DNA of 15,000 nt from Trachelipus rathkii (lineage: Eukaryota > Arthropoda > Malacostraca > Isopoda > Trachelipodidae). Positions 1 through 7,986 of the stretch are shown one piece after another. Position numbers and translations under genes: made by a program. The stretch lies in NCBI GenBank assembly GCA_015478945.1, contig JABUQX010095632.1, positions 62,501-77,500 on the forward strand. The letters are read 5' to 3'. The notes below the pieces were generated by a model, which worked only from the letters and a program-made list of their open reading frames with translations, did not search any database and had not been told where the DNA came from. The stretch's first letter is position 1. The number at the start of each line of letters is the position of its first letter.

Positions 1-235
1 TATATATATATATATATAGTATATATTACGATATATATATTTATATATATTATTATATATTATAATATATATAAAATCTTCTATAAATTTAAATATCTGC
101 GTTTAAGTAGTATTATAACTATATATATATATAATATTATATTGTATAAAAGATTAGGATATGTAAAGAATATATTATATATTATATATATAATATATAT
201 ATATTAACCTATATATATTATTATAATATCTAGTA
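1..235. repeat. Imperfect (TA)n low-complexity block
   Basis: Almost pure A/T made of TATATA runs broken by short TATT or ATAA variants. No coding signal is visible. The block continues off the left edge of the window. The interruptions fit an old, mutated dinucleotide array, although assembly errors in such tracts are also possible. Confidence 0.9.
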
Positions 236-419
236 TATAATTGTAAAAAAAGAGCTTACGGACTATGGGATTAATAGGTGGCAGGATAAAGATAAAAGGT
301 CTAATTAATAATTATTTTATTAAATTTATATATAATGAATATAGGAGCGTGAACAAATATTGGGGTAAGCATTTTAGGTTCGTATTCACACAAATAGTTA
401 AGTAATAAAATGATACATA

Positions 420-850
420 TGCAAGTTCGGTAACTACCGAGAGCTTACACGTCAGCCTAGCCACTACTGGGACTGACAAGGGAATGACCAAAGGTTTGCC
501 GATAGTCACTACTATGTTAAAAGGAACACAAACAACGGTAACTACCGAACGAACGAATGTGCTTGAGCCTTGGTCACTACCAAGTACTATACTCCGAAGA
601 GCAAGGAAACCGGACCAATGGTTTGGGAACGACCTCTACCAAAAGTGCTGCCGCCAGCCTAGGAACCTAATATTGACTGAGGTAAATGGCTGACGGCCGG
701 TCAATAGTCACTACTATCTATAGGGGGTACAAACTACGGTCTCTATCGAGCGAGTGTGTTTGAGCCTTGGCCACTACCAAAAAACACTACGTAGAATAAG
801 GAACCCTATGGGTTGGAATCGATTTGTACCGAAAGTGCTGACGAAAGAAA
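420..850 (+). repeat. Tandem repeat, ~190-202 bp unit, about 2.3 copies
   Basis: Two diverged units lie head to tail at about 497-660 and 698-850. They share ATAGTCACTACTAT (502 and 704), TGAGCCTTGG (564 and 761) and AAAGTGCTG near their ends (642 and 832). Offsets fall from 202 to 190 bp through indels. A third, partial copy precedes them: CGGTAACTACCGA near 429 recurs near 535. Base composition is balanced, unlike the surrounding AT-rich DNA. A short ORF at 484-693 lies across the first unit and is not conserved in the second, so I do not call it a gene. The repeat family was not recognised. Confidence 0.75.
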
Positions 851-859
851 GATTGGCTG

Positions 860-2075
860 AGAAGTTAATACTTCTCTAGAATTGTTTAGACTACAATTGC
901 AGCAATAAAAGTTTTTACTCCAGGTACTTCCTAATATGAAGAGGATCCATGTCTAAGATATTCGTGAAGAATATTAAAAAATTAAGTCCTTAATAATATA
1001 GAAATATAACTAATAATATTTACATATTTGAATGAGATTAGTTTTAATATAACAATTTTAAATTATTGGTAGTTATATAAAAATGAGGGGTAACTAAATT
1101 ATTTTTACGTTATAATTAATTACAGTAATATATAATTTCAAGAATATGAAGTATAGTGGTATTTTAATAATCAAATGAATTATAAGAATTAATATCTAAA
1201 TAAAAAAAAAGAAAATAATAGCCAAATTTTATAACTCGAAACTAAATAAATAAGTATTAATCAATTCTTAATTTTCACCAAAGAGTAGGAAATAAATAAA
1301 AATAGGAGATAAAGTGATTCAACTGCGTGTTCATATCAACACAAGGTTGACACAATATTAGATTGTGGTGGACAATACCTTAATATCTAAAACTATGAGC
1401 AGTGGCCTTTTAAGAAAAATTATATCCTTTAATACTCAAAAATAATCTTGTTATAAAAAAATATTCGAATTATTAATAAAGATATTATAACAAACTTTAT
1501 CAACAATTTTCTGAGTTTATTAAGAAAAAGAATGTGTCTACGTGATATTCTGAGATGAAATGAAACTTCAATTTATGATCGTATTTCTGCAGAGCTCAAA
1601 AAGTCTTAAACAGTGTTCTTTTTCAAATATAAAACTGTATATACATTCATAGTGTATTAATTATCTATGACACATTTATTAAGTATTATAATAATAACTA
1701 AATTTTCGCTGCAAAGGCGGAGGCAAAAAAATAAATAAATAATGCGTAACCAATCACGAATAAAAAATATTATATTAGTTGTCAATAAAAATGCGTCTTT
1801 ATTAAAGAAAACCTTTTAAAATTAAGGTGAAAAAATGGGCATTATAATTATTTTAAAGATAACTATGAGAAGATTTTATATCAAAAGTTAACTAAAACAA
1901 AAGATGCATTTTCTTTAAATAAATGTTTTAAAAAGATTAAATATGGTTAAGTTTTAATAAGTAAAGTTAAGTGGAAAAATTAGAGAACGTTTTTAGAAGC
2001 AAATTCCAAGGATGACTCAATAATCTATTAATTTTCTACATGAGGTAAAGCAAAAAACAGAAATCTTAACACTAT
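860..2075. other. AT-rich intergenic DNA, nothing recognisable
   Basis: About 1.2 kb of A/T-rich sequence with stops in all frames. No long inverted or direct repeat, tRNA-like box or ORF of note was seen. It may hold a very old transposon remnant that cannot be identified by eye. Confidence 0.6.
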
Positions 2076-2495
2076 AATAGTATATATAACATATATATAT
2101 TGGTAATATATTATTATACTTATATTTAATATTATTATCTATATATATTACTATACTATATAATACCCCTATATCATACTATACTATACTATATACTACT
2201 AGTAATAATATATATAATATAATATATTAGTAATATATATAATTTATATTATATATATATATATATATATATTATATGCCCTGTTATTGTTTTACGACTC
2301 GTCAAAAAGAAAAAAAAAGAAAAATGACGGAGTCGTAACAAAAAGGGCCTATAGTATATATATACTGTATTATAATCTATATATATAACTATATATAAAT
2401 ATTATACTATACTATATTATATATACATATATATATTATATATATATATTTATATATACTACTTGTTAACTATTATTATATATATACTATATACT
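2076..2495. repeat. Imperfect (TA)n block interrupted by a hairpin
   Basis: TATATA, TACTATACTATAC and related A/T motifs fill both sides of the 72-bp hairpin at 2278-2349. The left part has a run of TACTA pentamers near 2170-2200. No coding content. Confidence 0.85.
2278..2349. mobile_element. 72-bp hairpin carrying ACGACTCCGTC-type transposon ends
   Basis: The left arm (2278-2303) reads inward as GCCCTG, then GTTTTACGACTCGTC. The right arm (2325-2349) is its near-complement: read from the other end it gives GGCCCTTTTTG, then TTACGACTCCGTC. Only about 20 A-rich bases separate the arms. The same ACGACTCCGTC box, preceded by a GG(A/T)CC-type end, bounds the 822-bp element at 7284-8105. This looks like a minimal, internally deleted relative of that element. 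The flanks are TA repeats, so a target duplication cannot be read. Confidence 0.7.
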
Positions 2496-2598
2496 AGGGA
2501 CCAAAGTTACTTCACGCCACAGACGGAACGGGACTCGGATCCAAAAAAATTTCACAGGTTAACACTATTGATACATAAATAGATGTTCTAGGGTCGAA

Positions 2599-2601
<3 letters not shown>

Positions 2602-2675
<74 letters not shown>
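2602..2675. repeat. Homopolymer T tract, ~74 bp
   Basis: An uninterrupted run of T directly inside the left arm of the 2496-3286 element. It creates spurious poly-Phe (+) and poly-Lys (-) ORFs. Confidence 0.95.
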
Positions 2676-2677
<2 letters not shown>

Positions 2678-2722
2678 TTTTCGAATTTTTTTTTCTTCTT
2701 AGTTGTAAGGTTACACGGCATG

Positions 2723-2912
2723 TAGGGGGCCGAGCCGACGGGAACACAGGGGGGACGTTTCCATACCCCGTAGGGAGGGGTGGAGGAACCAAAGAGATCC
2801 CTCCTCCGGAGGGGGGAAAATAGTCCTACCCCGTAGTTCCCCGGAAGGCCGAGAGACCCGACTCCTGCCCATCGGTGCGGTATACCTTGGGGTATTCTTT
2901 AGTTAAAAAAAA
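2723..2912. repeat. GC-rich repeat core, copy A (shared with 7720-7945)
   Basis: A GC-rich island in AT-rich DNA. It begins TAGGGGGCCGAGCCGACGGG and ends with GGTATTCTTTAGTT plus an A run. Copy B at 7720-7945 has the same order of blocks: CCATACCCCGTAGGG, GGAGGAACC, GTAGTTCCCC, GGCCGAGAGACCCGACTCC, GGTATTC and the A tail. Copy A lacks about 20 bp after GGAGGAACC that copy B keeps. The A tail suggests a retroposon, and GACCCGACTCC is only a weak match to a pol III B box. I see no convincing A box, so the SINE label stays open. Confidence 0.75.
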
Positions 2913-3111
2913 CAAAAACAACACTATACTAGAAAGTCTAATTTGATTTTAACGAAGTAACGTTATAAAAGGTCTTAAATAGGCTTTCATCCTCATATTA
3001 TAATTATTAACAATAATTTTTTTTTTTTTTTTTACATTTTCCTTACTAAAATTTTACCAGGATTCCAAAAATGTATTCCTTTTCGCTGTAGCTATTGCAG
3101 TTTTTGAGATT

Positions 3112-3112
<1 letters not shown>

Positions 3113-3180
<68 letters not shown>
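3113..3180. repeat. Homopolymer T tract, ~68 bp
   Basis: A pure T run ending at the CATTTCGACCC start of the right arm of the 2496-3286 element. A shorter T run lies at 3017-3033. Confidence 0.95.
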
Positions 3181-3286
3181 CATTTCGACCCTAAACGTCT
3201 ATTTATGTATCATAGAGGCTACTTGTTTTTTTTTTTTTTTTTATGCGAGCTCCCGTTCCGTGTGGGCGTTAAGTAACTTTACCTAT

Positions 3287-3420
3287 GATATATATTAATA
3301 TAATATATAATATATATATATATATAGTATATACTATATATTAATATTTATATATAATATATTATATATATATAATATATAATATAGTATATAATAATTC
3401 TATATATAACACTATATTAG
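3287..3420. repeat. Imperfect (TA)n block
   Basis: TATATA-rich low-complexity DNA between two transposon-like elements. No gene signal. Confidence 0.9.
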
Positions 3421-3444
3421 TAGAAGGTAGAACAATAAGACGCT

Positions 3445-3632
3445 TAATTATAAGTATCAAAGTGGGAGGCTGAATTATTATAGAACTGGCATATATTAAG
3501 GTTAGTAATAAATTTTTTACATAATAACACATCTTGAACATTTTGTTTATGTAAAAAATTTATTACTAACTTTAATAATTTTCAGTTTCTTATTGTAGAT
3601 AATTCAGGCTTCGCCTACTTTGAGTGATATTC
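3445..3632. mobile_element. Fold-back element (~185 bp palindrome)
   Basis: A perfect 23-bp inverted repeat, 3501-3523 with 3548-3570 (starting GTTAGTAATAAATTTTTTAC), encloses a 24-nt loop. Pairing continues outward with mismatches to CAAAGTGGGAGGCTGAATTAT (3458-3477 region) against its counterpart near 3601-3622. The whole looks like one long hairpin of the fold-back MITE type. It carries no ORF. It is flanked by TA-rich DNA on the right, so the target duplication is uncertain. Confidence 0.7.
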
Positions 3633-3635
3633 CTC

Positions 3636-3670
3636 TATATATATATATATAAATACTCTAATATGATATA

Positions 3671-3702
<32 letters not shown>

Positions 3703-3812
3703 TAATATAATATATATATATAAGTATAATATTAATATATATAAGTATAATATTATAATATTATATATTAATATATATATATAATATATATATATATATT
3801 ATTTATTTTATT
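3636..3812. repeat. Imperfect (TA)n block
   Basis: TATATA and TAATAT runs with TAAGTATAATAT insertions. Low complexity. Confidence 0.9.
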
Positions 3813-4417
3813 ATTTATGATACGAAGCACCATATTCCGCAAAAGGTGCGGGGTGGCGTTGGTTGATTGATAAAATGATTTTAAGCTTATAACAACCATT
3901 CAGTGAAATAAAATTTAATTGAATAGAAGGGTGTTTGCAGATTTGCTATCAGACGAAGAGAAATCTTCCTTCATGACTCGAGCGACGACTTCGAGATTGG
4001 CAGCTTCACACCAATAGGGCTTCACTTTTCATAGTATTTTAAAGTTTCAAATTTCTATTTATTTGCTGTTTGTAATCATCTCATTCAAATAATTAAAAGA
4101 TGTTCCGTAAATATTGTTGCTCCTCTAACTCTCCGATATAAACGATATTATTTAAAATATTAATTAATTAAATTTAAAGTTTGAAATTTCGAATCATTTA
4201 ACATATTTTTTACTAGTTACTAGAACTTCAAACTTAAAGCATTTCTCTCTAAAAACATAATTCTCAAAACAAATGTTGTTGCCTTCTCAGAATTTTCATT
4301 CTTTCCCAAAAAGATAGAGGATTTTCTTATTCTTCTCATTTTCCTCTGATTGTTTCTCTTTTTCGGCTTCCCTTCTTTTTTACCGGAGTCCTTTACTCGA
4401 TGACCGTCCGAATCATT
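3813..4417. other. Unrecognised intergenic DNA
   Basis: Mixed-composition DNA with no sustained ORF and no clear repeat structure. GAGATTGGCAGCTTCACACC near 3991 loosely resembles GAGATTGGTAG...CTTCACACC near 5508 in the right arm of the large palindrome, which may hint at a distant relative. The reverse-strand ORF at 4220-4573 runs into the TA array and has no protein-like signature. Confidence 0.5.
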
Positions 4418-4445
4418 ATATATAATATTATATATAATATATTTA

Positions 4446-4504
<59 letters not shown>

Positions 4505-4516
4505 TATATTTATAAT
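4418..4516. repeat. (TA)n array
   Basis: Nearly pure TATATA with TATT interruptions. It gives Tyr-Ile repeats in all frames, so the overlapping ORFs on both strands are artefacts. Confidence 0.95.
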
Positions 4517-4704
4517 ATGAGTGAAAAAAAAAAAATTTGTATTAACATTTGGCAGAGGAGAACATTGAATCAATTTAAAATCATTGTTTCACTTAATTAT
4601 ACCATCTGATATTTGCAGCGAGGTAATTTGGCTGTCATTAAAAATTTGAAATTGATAAAAAAAAAGATAAGAAAAAAAGCTGTCCTCTTTAAACTCAACA
4701 AGCT

Positions 4705-5815
4705 AATAAAAAATGTAAAGAAAAATAAAGAATGACAACCTAAAAAAAGAAGAAGAGAATATTATAAGTTTTACAATAGCTTAGTATCATAGAACCTTTG
4801 AAGAGAAAAAGATTTGGTTAATTAAAAAAAAAAAGTTTGAAAGAGACGGAAGTATATTTTATGGTAATGAAATCGTTTCATAAATTTTAATATATTTTAA
4901 AAACGTTCAAAATATTAATATTTATTAAATTTATAAAGCAATTGGTGTAAAGCGTTAAAACTGGTGATCGCCGTTCTTTTGGAAAATATGGGATCAAATT
5001 ATAACGTTGGAATTTTTTTACCCACAAATTTACTAACTGGCAACTGTTCTCTAGAAATTTAATAGAACGAAGATCATGAAGATCGATCTTCATAATCTTC
5101 ATGAAGATCGATCTTCATGATCTTCATGAAGATTATGAAGATCGATCTTCATAATCTTCACGAAGATCATGAAGATCGATCTTCATGAAGATTATCAAGA
5201 TCGATCTTCATAATCTTCGTGTAGATCGATCTTCATAATCTTCGTGAAGATCGATCTTCATGATCTTCGTGAAGATTATGAAGATCGATGCTTCATGAAT
5301 CTCATATCTCGTGAAGATCATGAAGATCGATCTTCATGAAGATTATCATGAAGATCGATCTTCATAATCTTCGTGAAGATCCATCTTTATAATCTTCGTG
5401 AAGTACACTACAGACCTCCAATGAAAAGATTATGGAACAGAAAAAATCAGCAAATTAGAATGCTCTTTCCAACGTTATAAATTGATCTCATATTTTCTAA
5501 AAGAACCGAGATTGGTAGTTTTAACACTTCACACCAACTGTTTTGCAAATTTAATAAATAGGAGTATTTTAACGTCGTATTTAAAATGTATTGATATATT
5601 TTTTATATATTAAATATAACTTTATTTAAATATATCAATCAATGTTATTATCATAAAATAAACTTCCATCTCTTTCAAGTTTTTTTCATAAATATGTTTT
5701 TTTGTTTTCTTTGGAGAAGATGGTATGGAATTCAGGGCTGTATTACTAAGGTTTGGTGAAAATTTGTAAAACTAATTCATTGTTTGCCGTTCATTAGTTT
5801 CTTTTCTTTTTTCGG
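4705..5815. mobile_element. ~1.1-kb imperfect palindrome with a minisatellite loop
   Basis: The left arm (about 4705-5050) and right arm (about 5425-5815) are diverged inverted copies. Matched segments include AAGTTTGAAAGAGACGGAAG (4834) with the reverse complement of 5660-5681, TATTTTATGGTAAT with 5643-5657, TTGGTGTAAAGCGTTAAAAC (4944) with the complement of 5520-5539, and ATAACGTTGG (5001) with CCAACGTTAT (5469). The loop is the GATCGATC minisatellite. No coding region was found. It resembles a fold-back transposon, but a recombinational inverted duplication is also possible. The outermost ~100 bp of each arm match only weakly, so the ends are approximate. Confidence 0.7.
5066..5405. repeat. 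Palindromic minisatellite, GAAGATCGATCTTC core
   Basis: About eleven copies of a self-complementary GAAGATCGATCTTC core are separated by CATAATCTTCATG-like linkers. Core starts (GATCGATC) are at 5081, 5106, 5140, 5174, 5199, 5224, 5249, 5283, 5326 and 5353, with a mutated copy at 5378. Spacings are 25, 34, 34, 25, 25, 25, 34, 43, 27 and 25 bp, mostly 25 plus a multiple of 9. Units are self-complementary and have no unique spacers, so this is not a CRISPR array. Confidence 0.93.
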
Positions 5816-5839
5816 TTTTTCTATTTAACTTATTTACAT

Positions 5840-5908
<69 letters not shown>

Positions 5909-5985
5909 CCTCTCTCTTCTCTTGTCTTCTCTTCTTCTTCTCTATTTGTCTCTCTCTCTCTATTTCCTCTTTCTTCTCTCTTTCT
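5840..5985. repeat. (CT)n microsatellite and polypyrimidine tract
   Basis: An uninterrupted CTCTCT run at about 5840-5901 grades into TTCTCTCC/TCTTCTTC variants to about 5985. Its complement is a purine (GA)n tract. Confidence 0.95.
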
Positions 5986-5990
5986 TCTTT

Positions 5991-6048
5991 AATAATTATA
6001 TATATATATTTTATTAGTATATATATATATAAATATAATTTATATTAT

Positions 6049-6080
<32 letters not shown>

Positions 6081-6098
6081 TATATATATATATATATA

Positions 6099-6132
<34 letters not shown>
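5991..6132. repeat. (TA)n array
   Basis: TATATA runs with a few TTA or AAT interruptions directly after the polypyrimidine tract. Confidence 0.93.
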
Positions 6133-6133
<1 letters not shown>

Positions 6134-6540
6134 AATTAAATTTAAACTACTTGCAAAAAAGTCAAATTTTGCTCTTGAAAGGTAGCTTCACAGCGAAATA
6201 TTGGATTTTTTTTTAATAATCTGTGAATAAATAAAGCTCGACGCATCATACGAAGTAAAACTGAGGTGTGCAGGGATACCAACTGAATTTCTTGAGTTCA
6301 CAACATAAAATTATAGCAGTTAGAATGGTGTATTGTAAATTTTGAAACGCAGAACGAAAGAAAAACAGTATTACTGTTTTTAGATTAGAATTTTAAGATA
6401 ATCAGTTTTTCTTTAATTTGTCTAATTAAATGAATACTGTGCTACTTTATAATTATATTTTCTTTTATATTTGAATGGGCCACATTCTTTCTTTCGTATT
6501 CCAGGAAAAATAAGGGCCCCTTTTGACTGCTCTCCGGGCC
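6133..6540. other. Unrecognised DNA with a perfect short palindrome
   Basis: No ORF or known repeat. A near-perfect palindrome lies at 6361-6381: AAAAACAGTA, one central T, then TACTGTTTTT. Isolated AATAAA hexamers occur, but nothing upstream supports a gene end. Confidence 0.5.
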
Positions 6541-6542
6541 GC

Positions 6543-6630
6543 CATATATATATATATATAATATATATATATAATATATATATATATATTTATATTATAT
6601 AATATAATATATATATATATATTATTATTT
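6543..6630. repeat. (TA)n array
   Basis: TATATA with ATTATAT interruptions. Confidence 0.92.
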
Positions 6631-6960
6631 TTTTAATTCTATGACAATAAAATGATAACAACTTAAAATTAATAAATTTGGAATGGGGGGGGCGGGGGGC
6701 CCCCCATTCCTCCTAATTAAAAAGGGGCGTAAGAATACAATACGGATGTTCTGCGTGTCCTGAGATGCAGCTAAGTGGACAGAGGGAGGTAAGTAGCGCT
6801 CTCAAGACGATAGGATTACTTCCCATTTGGGCATTTGGGGTGTAGGGGCCCCTCTCATTACACCCCCCCCCCACCCCAGTGCCCAATATTTTACACCTCT
6901 TGCACTCATAACTACACTTTTCTTACACGAGATTAGACTCTGAATCACAAACAGACCATA
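6631..6960. other. Unrecognised DNA with two GC-rich hairpins
   Basis: Hairpin one pairs GGAATGGGGGG (6680-6690) with CCCCCCATTCC (6700-6710). Hairpin two pairs TTGGGCATTTGGGGTGTA (about 6828-6843) with TACACCCC...CCACCCCAGTGCCCAA (about 6859-6885). Runs of G and C in AT-rich surroundings are unusual here. No coding frame was found. Confidence 0.55.
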
Positions 6961-6961
6961 T

Positions 6962-6990
6962 GTAATAATAATAATAATAATAATAATAAT

Positions 6991-7044
<54 letters not shown>

Positions 7045-7046
7045 TA

Positions 7047-7093
<47 letters not shown>

Positions 7094-7095
7094 TT
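6962..7095. repeat. (AAT)n trinucleotide microsatellite
   Basis: About 40 tandem AAT units with three short phase breaks (near 6990, 7042 and 7049). It lies immediately upstream of the LINE remnant. Confidence 0.97.
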
Positions 7096-7119
7096 ACAGA
7101 CAACGCTTTATTCATATAT

Positions 7120-7283
7120 CCCTGTGTGCGGGGGAGAAAGAATTCTCAGAATATGTTCTACGTGTCGTAGAAGGCGACTTAAATCAGTGGTAGTTGGGTT
7201 GACTACCCACAATTATTTATCTCTTGCTAGGATTGCTAATGCATGCCTCGGAGAAGGTCGTAATCGCGGTAAGCAACTTTCTA
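7120..7283 (+). pseudogene. LINE 5' region fragment
   Basis: This unique-looking DNA contains TCTACGTGTCGTAGAAGGCG (7156) and ends in CGCGGTAAGCAACTTTCTA. If the element at 7284-8105 and one copy of its 8-bp duplication are removed, the sequence runs straight into TCTTTCGGCGAAACTG (8114), just upstream of the LINE endonuclease remnant. It therefore appears to be the 5' leader of the same LINE. From memory, the motif resembles the leader of a LINE family common in decapod crustacean sequences; this needs a search. The two small overlapping + strand ORFs here are not supported. Confidence 0.6.
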
Positions 7284-7457
7284 GGTCCTATTCTGTTTTA
7301 CGACTCCGTCTGTTTTAATTTTTTTTTGTTTTTTTTTTTAATATATTGTAACTATATGATACCAACCATGAATTTAAGTGGTGACGGGCATGATTCAAAA
7401 GTTCGAAGTATTTAAAAATTTTTAAAAATCACTTTATGTTAAATATTTTTTCAAAAA

Positions 7458-7715
7458 ATGAAATATCTCGAAAGTACTACACTTACAAAAAAACCAATTA
7501 AATATTTGGAATATCAGCGGTGTAAGGTTTATTATAAAAATATAAAAAAAAAAAAAAAATAGGCCTAAATATAGATTTTTTTTTTCGTATATGAAATATC
7601 TTCGAAAAGTAGCGACACACAGAAAAACCAATTACATAATTAGAATCAGCGTATAAAGCTTCTTACAAAATGTAAAAAATTAATAAAAAAAACTGCAAAA
7701 AAAAAAAAAAAAAAA
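7458..7715. repeat. Direct duplication, 133-bp period, inside the 822-bp element
   Basis: ATGAAATATC(T)TCGAAA recurs at 7458 and 7591, each followed by AAAAACCAATTA, an ATCAGCG-type block and a TTACAAAAT/TTATAAAAAT A-rich tail. The two units are clearly diverged, so the duplication is not recent. Confidence 0.75.
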
Positions 7716-7719
7716 AAAT

Positions 7720-7945
7720 TAGGGGGCTCGAGCCGACGGGGGACAGAAGGGGGGACGTTTTCCATACCCCGTAGGGGAGGGGCGGAGGAACCCCCGCGAC
7801 ACCCAAATACCAAAGAGCGGGGGTTCCGGAGGCCCTCCCGAGGGGGGGAAATGTCCTACCTGTAGTTCCCCCGGAGGCCGAGAGACCCGACTCCTGCCAT
7901 CTTTGCGGTTTACCCTTGGGTATTCCTTTAGTTAAAAAAAAAAAA
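7720..7945. repeat. GC-rich repeat core, copy B
   Basis: This is the fuller copy of the 2723-2912 repeat. It starts TAGGGGGCTCGAGCCGACGG, preceded by a 24-A tract, and ends GGGTATTCCTTTAGTT plus A12. It keeps the CCCGCGACACCCAAATA segment missing from copy A. It contains two CCCCGTAG-type boxes and a GGTTCCGGAGGCC palindrome. The reverse strand stays open across the core (within 7663-8016), but the peptide is low-complexity Pro/Gly/Ser and matches no family I know. Confidence 0.75.
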
Positions 7946-7957
7946 TAATAATTAAAA

Positions 7958-7986
7958 CTGACGGAGTTGTAAAACGTAAAAGGTCC
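7958..7986. repeat. Third copy of the ACGACTCCGTC-type end, internal
   Basis: ACTGACGGAGTTGTAAAACG followed by TAAAAGGTCC matches the outer right end of the 822-bp element (8076-8105). It faces the same way and lies just inside the outer arm. No matching partner end was found between 7401 and 7719. It marks either a nested relative that lost its left end or a duplicated terminus. Confidence 0.7.

Larger units (their letters stand above)
2496..3286. mobile_element. Non-autonomous DNA element, ~790 bp, with ~105-bp inverted ends
   Basis: Left arm 2496-2601 and right arm 3181-3286 are inverted copies. Shared inner segments include CATTTCGACCCTA (as read on the right arm) and CTATTTATGTATCA. Shared outer segments include CCCGTTCCGT and AAGTAACTTT. 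The arms are diverged: the right one has a T tract at 3225-3242 where the left has a different A-rich spacer. Inside lie a T tract (2602-2675), the GC-rich core (2723-2912), unrecognised DNA (2913-3112) and a second T tract (3113-3180). There is no transposase. Flanks are TA repeats, so neither exact ends nor target duplication can be fixed. Superfamily not assigned. Confidence 0.7.

Noticed and set aside
2565..2823. ORFs of 74-75 codons on both strands
   Set aside because: They are poly-Phe or poly-Lys from a 74-base T tract plus translated repeat core. No protein signal.
3095..3298. 67-codon + strand ORF
   Set aside because: Mostly poly-Phe from the second T tract and the element arm.
4220..4609. 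Overlapping ORFs on both strands over the TA array
   Set aside because: Tyr-Ile repeats from (TA)n; the remaining residues show no domain.
5066..5405. CRISPR-like array
   Set aside because: Repeats are self-complementary, linkers are copies of each other and there are no unique spacers. The setting is a eukaryotic palindrome.
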